Shown: positions 32,084-40,697 of the stretch, piece by piece
Layout: every line of letters starts with the position of its first letter
Numbering within the stretch: the first letter of the stretch is position 1
Source of the DNA: a virus
DNA length: 60,372 bases
IMG/VR virus record: IMGVR_UViG_3300035698_011646
Coordinates: 1 to 60,372 of that record
Direction: 5' to 3' (one strand)
The notes under the pieces: generated by a model
The model's input: the letters and a program-made list of their open reading frames with translations, nothing else
Databases searched by the model: none
What the model was told of the DNA's origin: nothing
Program-made: the position numbers and the translations under genes

Positions 32084-33718
32084 ATGGACGTTAGGAGCAT
32101 ACAAGATTTAAGGCGATTTGTTGATGAGATCGGCAAAAAATTAGCTGCAAGTGATAAGTTTTTCACCGGCAGGTTAGCCACACGCTTGACTAAGGCAACC
32201 CGGCAGTTCCCGCAGGACCAGACTATCATCCAAATGGCATCTTTTTTGTCCAGGCGGGCAGATAATCCTGGTGGTCACCTAATCAGCCGGTCTGAACTTC
32301 AGCAAGCCGTCAATGATTTATGGACGAACGACACTCAATGCCGCGCTTTTTTGCAGCAGGAGTTGGGCGATAATCCAAACAACATGGTTGGAGCACAGAT
32401 AGCTCCAGCTCACCACGAGAAAGAGGGTGAGTTGGTGGAAGACCTGTACAGCAAGTATGCTGATAAGCGGTTGGTTTCCGAATTGGAAGCGGCGTTTGAT
32501 AAGGATGCTCAGTACCGGCCATACGATCCGACCGTTGCCAAGCAGGCCGAGGATATTTGCAGAAAGGTTCTGCCAGGTAACCCACTGGTCCAGGCAGTTG
32601 ATGGCCGCGAATTTGCTATTTTGTGTCAGGCCACATACGAGACGCCCCGAGGGCAGAGTAACGTACTCATTCCTGTGGAGGTTGTCAAGGGACACGCTCT
32701 GCGACCGTCGACATTCTTAAGCCAGCTTGGGTTCCAGAATTTAAGCAACGAAGCTTTAGAGCAGCACATCTTTACAACTGCCGGCCGTCACTTCAGGGTA
32801 AACGCCAGCAATTTATTTGAAACAATTCACCGAGCCAAGTTCGGCGCATCTCCTGAGTTGGACAATGTAGAGCGAGCGGTAATGATGCTCAAGGCCAAGT
32901 CAGAGACTCCGGCCGAGCACACACCTGATGGCATTTTGTATCAGGAAATCGACGCAGCTCAGACTGCGGTAGAAATCCCGGAGAGCCCTGAGGTACAGAG
33001 TTTTGCGGCAGAGCTGAACACGACTGCTGGTGGAGCTGAGTTCGTATTCGGGAAGTCCGCTGTAGAGACGGGCAAGGGTGTCATTGGTATGATGATGAAG
33101 GATTTCGGATACACCAATGCTCAGGTCCGGGTAGCGAACTTCACTCAAGATGCCATTATTTATGCGGTTTCCGTAAACGGAGCGGGGCTCAAGGTTCCGG
33201 TTCGGGTTGCTAAGAAGAATGGCAAGTTTGCGGTTAGTCGTCCGACCACAATTCTAGCTGGTGGTGCCATGGACAAGTTCACTCGGCAGGGCATTATATC
33301 AGCTCTGGGCTCCAACGATCAGGTATCGGCAGCTGCGGCAATGGGATACGACCTGGGTAACTCTCAGGCACTCATCGGCGAGGTTGATGCGGCATGTGAG
33401 TCGGGAGACCTGAAGCGTGCTGGTGATGCCGTGGCAGCACTGGAAGCATCTGGTGACCGCAATGCATTCAAGTATGGGTTTGAAACCTACATGAACGCCA
33501 TGTCTGGGGTAAAGAAGGAAGCCAGCGCCCCTCTACCTCAAATGAAGACTATTAAGATTGGTGGTAACGAGGTCGAAGCCACCACCGGCCTGCCTGTGGA
33601 CAAGGTGTACATGGACGCGCACGGGAACGTACAGCCTAATTATCGGAAGAACATGGATAAGACCGATGACGGCCTTGCTGGCGGATTTTTGAACGCTAAA
33701 GTTATTATGGGGTTATAA
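32084..33718 (+). CDS. hypothetical structural-block protein
   Basis: 544 aa, no known motif. N-terminal helical region, beta-rich centre (EFAILCQATYETPRGQSNVL; GAGLKVPVRVAKKNGKFAV), Ala/Gly-rich helical C-terminal region (VAALEASGDRNAFKYGFETY). No membrane segment, few cysteines. Ends 1 nt before the next ATG. Codon use is typical of highly expressed late genes here (GC-rich third positions), so it may be an abundant virion component. Confidence 0.65.
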   Translation: MDVRSIQDLRRFVDEIGKKLAASDKFFTGRLATRLTKATRQFPQDQTIIQMASFLSRRADNPGGHLISRSELQQAVNDLWTNDTQCRAFLQQELGDNPNNMVGAQIAPAHHEKEGELVEDLYSKYADKRLVSELEAAFDKDAQYRPYDPTVAKQAEDICRKVLPGNPLVQAVDGREFAILCQATYETPRGQSNVLIPVEVVKGHALRPSTFLSQLGFQNLSNEALEQHIFTTAGRHFRVNASNLFETIHRAKFGASPELDNVERAVMMLKAKSETPAEHTPDGILYQEIDAAQTAVEIPESPEVQSFAAELNTTAGGAEFVFGKSAVETGKGVIGMMMKDFGYTNAQVRVANFTQDAIIYAVSVNGAGLKVPVRVAKKNGKFAVSRPTTILAGGAMDKFTRQGIISALGSNDQVSAAAAMGYDLGNSQALIGEVDAACESGDLKRAGDAVAALEASGDRNAFKYGFETYMNAMSGVKKEASAPLPQMKTIKIGGNEVEATTGLPVDKVYMDAHGNVQPNYRKNMDKTDDGLAGGFLNAKVIMGL

Positions 33719-34447
33719 ATGACCGGATTTGATACTTTAAAAAAGATGGCTATGCAGTTAGTCGATGTCAATAGCGACCTTCTAACTGAAGCAGAGCGGC
33801 ACTTGAACGACGAGGACTTGGCTCTATTTGCAACCATCCTTGCCGACGCAGGTTCTAAGATTGCAGAGGCGGCCAAGTTCATTGCGGCCCGCAAGCAAAT
33901 GACTATTCAGGATGTTGAAGAGCTGGGAGCGGTAGCTCAGGCGCTCGATGAGTCTGGTGACCCGGTGTTGCAGAAGCAAGCGTCTGTAATTGATGACCTT
34001 TTGTTTACAATTGGCTCCGACCCAAAAGCACGAATGGCCTTTAAGAAAGCTCAGGACGACGAAGTCGACCGCTTGAGGGCAAAATACCGTGAGCAACGTG
34101 GCGAAGAAGCTTATACTGTTGTTAAAACACAGCATGACAAGGAAAGCAGAGTAAACGAGGCAATCAAAGCAATTGATGAAAAGGTAAAAAGGTATCGGCC
34201 CTTAGAGGCTCCTCTCAGTACACGCTATAGTCCTGATATGCCAGGTGTATCGTTGATGCGGATTGGCGACAATGTATATCAATGCCCGGTGACCAAGAAG
34301 GTTTATGATTTCCGAAGTGGTTACACGACTGCCAAGGGGAACCAAATTCCGGGTGGAGACGTATCTAACCAAACTCAGCATCTAGGACACATGGCACAGG
34401 AACATATGAATTTTAGTACCAGAGAAGAAGTGCTCAACGGGGCATAA
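33719..34447 (+). CDS. hypothetical structural-block protein
   Basis: 242 aa, predominantly helical N-terminal half containing VAQALDESGDPVLQKQASVI, one of the helical-hairpin segments repeated among late proteins here. The C-terminal part has YQCPVTKKVYDFRSGY and a histidine-rich QHLGHMAQEHMNF, which with the single Cys does not complete a zinc site. Not recognised. Confidence 0.65.
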   Translation: MTGFDTLKKMAMQLVDVNSDLLTEAERHLNDEDLALFATILADAGSKIAEAAKFIAARKQMTIQDVEELGAVAQALDESGDPVLQKQASVIDDLLFTIGSDPKARMAFKKAQDDEVDRLRAKYREQRGEEAYTVVKTQHDKESRVNEAIKAIDEKVKRYRPLEAPLSTRYSPDMPGVSLMRIGDNVYQCPVTKKVYDFRSGYTTAKGNQIPGGDVSNQTQHLGHMAQEHMNFSTREEVLNGA

Positions 34448-34464
34448 TCTCTGGAGCTAGACAT

Positions 34465-35208
34465 ATGACGGCAGACTTTTCTAAGATATTACAACATCCT
34501 GACAAAGATGAGATAGTTTCCAAGCTTGTCACGGGCGTTAAGCCCAAGGATATTGGTGATTGGCTAAAATTAAAGTACCCAGATAAGGATCAGGGTCATC
34601 TACGTATTGCTTCCAGCATGCTGAAGAGCTTCGTGGACAACAATCTTGATCTATATGGCGCATTGAAAAATGATGTTGCTAACACCAAGAGCGGCCAGAC
34701 GCCTCCCAAAGACATAGCTGACTCTTTAAAAAATAATAAGACGTACAAAGAACGCCTCAATGACATCGCTGATACCGAAATAGATATCAAGCGAGTGATG
34801 GTTGAGGCGGTTTTCTTTATTAGGCAGCGTATTGAGCAAGTATGGGACAAAATGCAAGAAAACCCACAAAATATGAAGCCAGACTATGCTTTAATTAAAT
34901 GGTTTGATACATTATTGGTTGCCGCAGAAAGATACGAGAAAATTGTGAATGAGTCGCCCGATCAGGTTATACAACATAATGTGAACTTACAACTTATAGA
35001 GCAACACACGGCCATCTTACAGGATGCGGTTCGAGCTACCATGGCCGAAGTGGACCCTGCGATGGCCTCAAGGTTTTTAGAGAACTGGACTACGCGCGCA
35101 GCACTACTTGAAGAGCCAAATCAACAGCCATTGTCCCAAGAAAAGAGGTTAGCAGAGGCCCAGGTGCTAAGTACTGAGGTGAATGAGGGTAATGAGGGGG
35201 CAGAATGA
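34465..35208 (+). CDS. hypothetical protein, possible small terminase-like
   Basis: 247 aa, helical. The N-terminal VSKLVTGVKPKDIGDWLKLK looks like a helix-turn-helix that could bind DNA, and the C-terminal region is helical and suited to oligomerisation. Small terminase subunits have this plan, but the gene lies 5.5 kb before the large subunit and no signature confirms it. ATGA overlap with the next gene. Confidence 0.5.
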   Translation: MTADFSKILQHPDKDEIVSKLVTGVKPKDIGDWLKLKYPDKDQGHLRIASSMLKSFVDNNLDLYGALKNDVANTKSGQTPPKDIADSLKNNKTYKERLNDIADTEIDIKRVMVEAVFFIRQRIEQVWDKMQENPQNMKPDYALIKWFDTLLVAAERYEKIVNESPDQVIQHNVNLQLIEQHTAILQDAVRATMAEVDPAMASRFLENWTTRAALLEEPNQQPLSQEKRLAEAQVLSTEVNEGNEGAE

Positions 35209-37043
35209 GTTTCTTGGCGAAGAAAATTAGAGAAAGAGAACATTTTATTGATGAACGTTCATCTTCTCCTGCTGAACAGAGAGAATTATTGGAAGAGCTT
35301 CATGTTTTTGCATCGTCTATGGCCGCTATTGGTGTGGCCTCCGAGCAAGATTATAAAGATTTCTTTTATATTAACACTCTAGTTGGGGAAATTTCCAAAA
35401 ATATTACCGGAACTCGACTTTCGGAAGAGGAATTAGCTAAAATTTCTCACGTTGTGTACGTATGTAGGAATGATTATCCTATAAATACTATAATTAACTT
35501 CCACAGAGCGGTTAAGAATGCGTTGGATAAGTCAGAAATACCTATTACGAAAAAGGCATATCCACAAGGACAACAGTCTGGTTACATAGCCTCACCTCAT
35601 AACCTAAATAGGTGGGTGCAAAGTATGCGTCAGATTTATGCAATGAACACAAGAGGCGAAGGCTTGGGTAAAGCATTCGAGATAGTTACAAAAAAGTGGG
35701 ATAAAATGGAGAAAACTGATTTCCGTCATTGGTTAAATTTTTATCAGTCTGGTGAGCACTTAGATTATAAGATTGCCCAGGATGGTGGTCGAAGATATTT
35801 TGAAGTTGGAGATGGAACAGCAGTAATTCCTCTTCCACGGGCAACCATTAAGGGTATGCCGGCTGTGCTGGTGGCTCCCAAGGGAGACGACAACAACATT
35901 GAGATAGCCGAACTTCGGGGACACCCCGAAGAAGTCAACTTAAAAGAGCGTACCAAGCAATTAATTGGTAGACTTAACGCAGCGGAGAAGCTTCTTACTA
36001 GGGATGATAGCTTCCGCAAGATGTTAGGCAACCAGTTTGCTCCATGGCTAGCTAAACTACATGAATTAAAGCGGTACATTCAGTCTCCGCCGATGGACAG
36101 TGGGCGTATGAGTTATGCCACCATCCAAGACATCATAATTAAGTCAAGTAATCAGTTACAGGCTGACGGCTTTGATAAGTCGGCCAAGGTAATGCTGAAG
36201 TTAGCTCAGGCTCCGCCACCACCGCCCGCTGGTGGAGACATACCGGGTGGAGACCTGTTAGGTGGCGGCCCGGACCTGGGCATGCCGGGCGAAGTACCAC
36301 CCTCGGGTGGGGCAGCCCCAATGAAAACGGACCCAGAAGGGGCTATGAAAGAGTTTTTGTCTAACTTAGGAGCCGAGGGCCCCGACGATGAGAACGAACG
36401 AGCCAAGAGGGAAGCCGCTGACATTAAGGACGGTGCCATTATTGTAGTGTCTGAGGATGAGGGTTTGACGGCCAGAGGCCAGATGGGCAACCCAATGGCT
36501 CCGCCAGAGGACATGCCTGCTCCAGACATGCCGGATGCCGCTCCTGAACCTCCACCAGAAGAGGACGCCAACCCCAAAGGTAACTCCGACGCTGTTGACT
36601 CAGCTATAGAGGGAGCTTTGGAAAACGTAACCATGGATGACTTGATTGCTAAGCTAGAGGGATCGGCAAGCTTGTATAAGCAGCGCCCATTGGCTCGCGA
36701 GTTAACTATGGCCGATCTTTATATGCAATCGTTAGGCATTGCTTCTTACTTCCCAGAGATGGCAGAAGCGACCAAGTCTGCACTGGACTCCAACCAGTAC
36801 GTACTCACACGTGTGGAGAATGTTTTAGCCAAGCTACGTGGTGCATCGGCTGGTGGAACAATAGATGATGTTAAAGCAAAGCTGGAACAGCAATCTGATA
36901 AGCAGGAGAAGAAGCAAGAGCAACGTGAAGCAGAGAGTATGGCTCCCGTAGCTCCGGAAGAAGGTCCGGCTCCTGGAGAGGCACCAGAAATGGCGGAACC
37001 AGCAGCTATAGAGCGGCCACCAGAAGGTGTTAGGGTAAGGTAA
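35205..37043 (+). CDS. large structural-block protein with Pro/Gly-rich linker
   Basis: 612 aa. N-terminal helical domain (1-310), helical-hairpin segment IIIKSSNQLQADGFDKSAKV (about 310-330), then a Pro/Gly-rich linker (APPPPPAGGDIPGGDLLGGG) and an acidic, proline-rich disordered middle. The C-terminal helical domain begins near LARELTMADLYMQSLGIASY and ends in another Pro/Glu/Ala tail. Not recognised. The one-base overlap with the nucleotidyltransferase gene implies coupled translation. Confidence 0.65.
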   Translation: MSFLAKKIREREHFIDERSSSPAEQRELLEELHVFASSMAAIGVASEQDYKDFFYINTLVGEISKNITGTRLSEEELAKISHVVYVCRNDYPINTIINFHRAVKNALDKSEIPITKKAYPQGQQSGYIASPHNLNRWVQSMRQIYAMNTRGEGLGKAFEIVTKKWDKMEKTDFRHWLNFYQSGEHLDYKIAQDGGRRYFEVGDGTAVIPLPRATIKGMPAVLVAPKGDDNNIEIAELRGHPEEVNLKERTKQLIGRLNAAEKLLTRDDSFRKMLGNQFAPWLAKLHELKRYIQSPPMDSGRMSYATIQDIIIKSSNQLQADGFDKSAKVMLKLAQAPPPPPAGGDIPGGDLLGGGPDLGMPGEVPPSGGAAPMKTDPEGAMKEFLSNLGAEGPDDENERAKREAADIKDGAIIVVSEDEGLTARGQMGNPMAPPEDMPAPDMPDAAPEPPPEEDANPKGNSDAVDSAIEGALENVTMDDLIAKLEGSASLYKQRPLARELTMADLYMQSLGIASYFPEMAEATKSALDSNQYVLTRVENVLAKLRGASAGGTIDDVKAKLEQQSDKQEKKQEQREAESMAPVAPEEGPAPGEAPEMAEPAAIERPPEGVRVR

Positions 37044-37789
37044 TGCAGTTAACAGATGTTTTACAGGTGTTGTCCTCGTCCGCGGTGCGGCTAGGGACAT
37101 CTACACCTTACATCTGTGGCGGAGCACCGAGAGATAAGGTGCTGGGCCAGACGGCAAACATAGACGACATTGATATTACTACTGGAGATAATACGATACA
37201 CCATTTAGCCAAAGATGCATCCATTAAATTAAATGGTTCTTTTAAACAGTTGCCCGACGGACATTCACAGCTGGTAATTGAGGGGCTTAAAATAGATTTC
37301 TCCAGCAATTATATCTTCCCCGGAGTGACCGCCCTGCTGGCCCAGGCCGGTTTGGGAAACCCTAACAGCATGCAATTAGAATTATATAGTAGAGACTTTA
37401 CTTGCAATGCGTTATTAATGAATTTAGATTTAAAAAAAGTAATTGATCCAATTGGGCTGGGACTTAAAGATATTAAGGCACGAACTTTAAGAACTTGTTT
37501 GCCGGCTCAGTTGACTTTAGGCAGTGATCACAAAAGGGTAGTCAGGGTTTTGTATATGGCGGCCAAGCTTGGTTTTACTGTAGATCAAGAGATTATCGAT
37601 TGGGTTAGGAAGAACCCGGCGACTATAGCTACTCCCGACAACAGGTATGTGACGAAGAAGTTGGGGCAGGCATTAGAATACAACTCAGATGTAACGGTCA
37701 AGTTATTGGACCAGATGGGGTTATGGCAATATGTTCCAGCTTCCCCGCAGTTAACTCCGTACATGTCTCATAACGTCAGGAGAATATGA
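37043..37789 (+). CDS. poly(A) polymerase / CCA-adding-type nucleotidyltransferase
   Basis: 248 aa with the class II nucleotidyltransferase head: CGGAPRDKVLG (R30, D31), metal-binding DIDDIDITTG (D42, D44), SRDFTCNALLMN (R117, D118), IDPIGLGLKDI and the DHKRVVRVLYMAAKL helix. The family adds CCA or A residues to RNA 3' ends. The protein lacks most of the C-terminal tRNA-binding body (usual length about 400 aa). No tRNA genes are seen in this window, so its RNA substrate is unknown. All catalytic residues look intact. Confidence 0.85.
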   Translation: MQLTDVLQVLSSSAVRLGTSTPYICGGAPRDKVLGQTANIDDIDITTGDNTIHHLAKDASIKLNGSFKQLPDGHSQLVIEGLKIDFSSNYIFPGVTALLAQAGLGNPNSMQLELYSRDFTCNALLMNLDLKKVIDPIGLGLKDIKARTLRTCLPAQLTLGSDHKRVVRVLYMAAKLGFTVDQEIIDWVRKNPATIATPDNRYVTKKLGQALEYNSDVTVKLLDQMGLWQYVPASPQLTPYMSHNVRRI

Positions 37790-38103
37790 TGTTAGTTGAA
37801 GCAGGGAAAAAGAAAAAGGGTAAAAAGAAGAAAGAGACGTCCAAGGATGTAACTCCGCGAGATTTTCCGGGGCCCCACGGTCCTATGATTTCCAAGAACC
37901 CGGATTTAGGGTCGGGACCTTACTCTCAGAATAATGGCAAACCATATGGTGGCGTTCCCGCTGGAGAGTTTATCAAGAAGTGGAGAAAGCGACGTAAGGG
38001 CCGAGCGGCGGAACGAAGTGCAGTCAAGGTGAATATAAATAGTATAGAGAAATTATCAAAAGAATTCTATAATCGGTGCATGAATGTCAAAAAAGATTAT
38101 TAA
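37786..38103 (+). CDS. hypothetical lysine-rich protein
   Basis: 105 aa. Begins with a Lys-rich tract (GKKKKGKKKKETSKD), a Gly/Pro/Asn-rich centre and a second basic helix (KKWRKRRKGRAAERS). Likely nucleic-acid binding or disordered. Start ATG 37786 or 37789, overlapping the previous stop. Confidence 0.55.
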   Translation: MMLVEAGKKKKGKKKKETSKDVTPRDFPGPHGPMISKNPDLGSGPYSQNNGKPYGGVPAGEFIKKWRKRRKGRAAERSAVKVNINSIEKLSKEFYNRCMNVKKDY

Positions 38104-38617
38104 AAAACTAGCGGTCATCAGATCGAACGACGATGAGCCTTGTCCTTTTGGATTAAAGGTTCCATTTGCGTGTCGTAATGCTGGAGAGCTGGTAACAAAG
38201 ATGGCACCCCTTGCTGTATTGGGAGATGAAGCGTCTAAAGAGGAACGTAAGGCGCTAACCCGGGCCAACAGAATATTACTTATGTCGGAGGGGCAAGGCT
38301 GCCGATGTGTCTTTGCCGGAAAGATTTTCAAAGAAAAAGACTCCGTAGAATGCAATCAGGACAGCAATGCTCCAGGAGTGAGTCCCGAGAAAGGAATGAC
38401 CCCATCTCCATTTTATTCCAAAGTTTACGATAATATTGCGTATGATGGGCTGTACAGCTACCCCATGGGCTGGTATGGAGATAATAATATAAGTCGTAAT
38501 TTATATTATGGGGCTTATTCTTTACAGGGTAGTGAAAATAAAGCAGAAATAGAAAAAGAGGCGGAAGAAGCAACATTGGACGACAATGGGGCTCCGGAGC
38601 CGGAACAGGAAGATTGA
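38084..38617 (+). CDS. hypothetical protein with possible metal-binding cysteines
   Basis: 177 aa. CPFGLKVPFAC near residues 20-30 and GCRC near 73 could hold a metal or Fe-S centre. The C-terminal half is Tyr/Gly-rich (YDGLYSYPMGWYG; NLYYGAYS) with an acidic tail. Not recognised. Overlaps the previous gene by 20 nt. Confidence 0.6.
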   Translation: MSKKIIKKLAVIRSNDDEPCPFGLKVPFACRNAGELVTKMAPLAVLGDEASKEERKALTRANRILLMSEGQGCRCVFAGKIFKEKDSVECNQDSNAPGVSPEKGMTPSPFYSKVYDNIAYDGLYSYPMGWYGDNNISRNLYYGAYSLQGSENKAEIEKEAEEATLDDNGAPEPEQED

Positions 38618-38686
38618 TGGTAATAATAAGGAATTTATAGAGAAAGGCTTCATCTACTCTAAATATACAAATTGGAAGGAACGCAA

Positions 38687-39718
38687 ATGAGTCTAGCCAA
38701 ACAAGCACAAAGAATTGAAAATAATCTCTCAGAATTCTGGGAGGATGACGACTCCGCCTTCGCCATTGATATGGCTATGGCTAAGGACAAGGAAGACAAG
38801 GAAGACAAGGAAGAGAAGGAAGAGGAAGATGAGGGTCCTGGAGCCGAAATCGAAGCCATTCTAGTAGAAGAGGACGACGGTCTAGAGGGCATAGAGGGCC
38901 TAGGTGATTTGGAAATCGTCAAGGAGGATGAGGACGATGAAGAGGAAGAAGATGGTTCCATTCTTCAAATTGAGGAAGTTGGAGACGATCGACCCGTCCA
39001 AGCCTTCACTTTTTCCATGCCACCTATTCCTGGTTCCGAGCTAGAAGATGCTGACATTGATGAGCTGTCGGTTGACGAGCCAGAGGAAGAGGTTGAGATA
39101 GAAGAGCGGGACCCCTGGGACTGGGCCGCAGTTGGCCTTGGTCAATTTATGACTTGGTTGCAAAGCATGTTGGCTGGCATTCCGCCACACAGTGGCAACG
39201 ATATATCTGGAATTGAGCGAGCCAAATCTTTTTTAGAGGAGCTTGACAAGATCATTTCTAAGGCCGTGCGTTCCGACCTTAGGAACGAACTAGATATTCA
39301 GCAAATTGACATGGCTAGGCGGTCCATCCGAGATGGTATCAAGCGTTTGCAGGATCGTTACGACAGGTTGACGGCTGGAGCCAAGCGTAACAAAAAGGCT
39401 GAGCTGCAAGAGAGTCTAGTAAAAGAAGCTCAAAAGATTACCGGCGTCGGGCATGTTGTAGTTACTGTCCCATTGTTGATTTCCAGAATAGCGCGTGTAT
39501 GTATTAACGGCATGGTTTCAGCAGGGCACGATATGGAAGATATGTTCGATCGCCAGGCCAAGGCTTATAGCTTAGACAAGCGTGAGCAGGCCGAATTACT
39601 ACAGCTGTTGGAAGACATGGGTTACCCAATGAGGCGTGACCGTGGCTTCTTACGCGACGAACAAATTGATACCACGAGGTCTGACAATTTCGATTGGGCC
39701 GCGAACTACCCAGGTTAA
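38687..39718 (+). CDS. structural-block protein with acidic repeat N-terminus
   Basis: 343 aa from ATG 38687 (GGAAGG upstream). The first 120 residues are very acidic and contain a 9-bp DNA repeat (gacaaggaa x3 from 38786) coding DKE/EDK. The second half is helical with WDWAAVGLGQFMTWLQSMLA and a basic segment DRYDRLTAGAKRNKKAE. Could be a scaffold or an assembly factor; not recognised. Confidence 0.6.
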   Translation: MSLAKQAQRIENNLSEFWEDDDSAFAIDMAMAKDKEDKEDKEEKEEEDEGPGAEIEAILVEEDDGLEGIEGLGDLEIVKEDEDDEEEEDGSILQIEEVGDDRPVQAFTFSMPPIPGSELEDADIDELSVDEPEEEVEIEERDPWDWAAVGLGQFMTWLQSMLAGIPPHSGNDISGIERAKSFLEELDKIISKAVRSDLRNELDIQQIDMARRSIRDGIKRLQDRYDRLTAGAKRNKKAELQESLVKEAQKITGVGHVVVTVPLLISRIARVCINGMVSAGHDMEDMFDRQAKAYSLDKREQAELLQLLEDMGYPMRRDRGFLRDEQIDTTRSDNFDWAANYPG

Positions 39719-39719
39719 T

Positions 39720-39977
39720 ATGATTGAAATTACTCCTGAAATGACCATCTCTGAGCTTTTAGAGCAGTCCAATTTAACTATGGATATACTGCAAAGCTGG
39801 GTAGAGCTGTTGGAGACCCCGCCCCCAAAGGTAGTAGATACCCGAGGTGTAGAGGTTCTTGAGGGAGGACGCGAGCCCGGAGAGGATAAGCCGCCACCAA
39901 TGTTAGAATTAATTCCTGGTGGCAAGATAAGTGGTATAGCAAACGCATTACAAAAGAAGTACGGCAAATTACTTTAA
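39720..39977 (+). CDS. hypothetical protein
   Basis: 85 aa from ATG 39720; the longer frame to 39636 lies in the previous gene. Helical N-terminus (MTISELLEQSNLTMDILQSW) and Pro/Gly-rich middle. Not recognised. Confidence 0.55.
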   Translation: MIEITPEMTISELLEQSNLTMDILQSWVELLETPPPKVVDTRGVEVLEGGREPGEDKPPPMLELIPGGKISGIANALQKKYGKLL

Positions 39978-39987
39978 GGTGAATTAA

Positions 39988-40689
39988 ATGGCTAGAGGTT
40001 TTATTCCAATTTCAAGAGTTATTGATGGTACTGGCCATGAAGAGGTTCATGGCGGCCAATTGAGCCCATGGTTACAGGCCGTGGTCGATCGTCAACCGAA
40101 TGCTGTGGACGAGGCTCGTGAGCGTAGCCACCGAGCATCTGTGATTACTCAGGTAAATACCATTATAGCTAACCCACCACGTTATGCCACCGTAGATGAT
40201 GCTGTAAAAGATATGCGTGAGCGCACCGGTTTAAATGATTATTTATCTACCAAGCAAGCAGACACGAAAAAAAAAAGACAAGCTGACGGAACGCTAACCG
40301 CCGAGGCCGTTCAACAGATTGTTGATGAAGTCCAGGAAGGCGAAGCTGAGTGCCCCGAGTCGCTAGCTAAGTATAAGGGTATCATAGATAAGATAATTCA
40401 TTACATAAAAAATACTGTTCAGAATTCCCGAGGTTTGGGGATTTCTATCCCTCAATTAATCTATGATGTGCAATCGGTATTCGGCTCGCAGTATGGCCTT
40501 CAGTCTCAGGATTTAAACAACACAGAGGTAATGGAATTTTTAAGCAAGTTATTATCCGAAGAAACTAGCAAGTATGGACCTCCACCCGATGAAAACAGTG
40601 CGGATATTGGCCGCGGGGTAGGTACCGACAAGGCCGACGCGGATGCCAACCAGGATTGGATGGGTTCGCTACAACCTGCTAAACATTAA
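39988..40689 (+). CDS. hypothetical protein upstream of terminase
   Basis: 233 aa, mostly helical and charged, with a disordered C-terminal tail. It ends 8 nt before the terminase large subunit, the usual place for a small subunit, but no HTH is obvious. A run of ten A (40267-40276) codes KKK and could cause polymerase slippage. Confidence 0.55.
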   Translation: MARGFIPISRVIDGTGHEEVHGGQLSPWLQAVVDRQPNAVDEARERSHRASVITQVNTIIANPPRYATVDDAVKDMRERTGLNDYLSTKQADTKKKRQADGTLTAEAVQQIVDEVQEGEAECPESLAKYKGIIDKIIHYIKNTVQNSRGLGISIPQLIYDVQSVFGSQYGLQSQDLNNTEVMEFLSKLLSEETSKYGPPPDENSADIGRGVGTDKADADANQDWMGSLQPAKH

Positions 40690-40697
40690 GGAGGGTT

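Noticed and set aside
36206-36634. 142-aa minus-strand ORF and similar Ser/Gly-rich minus-strand ORFs
   Set aside because: They mirror Pro/Gly/Asp-rich plus-strand coding sequence; composition is an artefact of the opposite strand. No convincing minus-strand gene was found.
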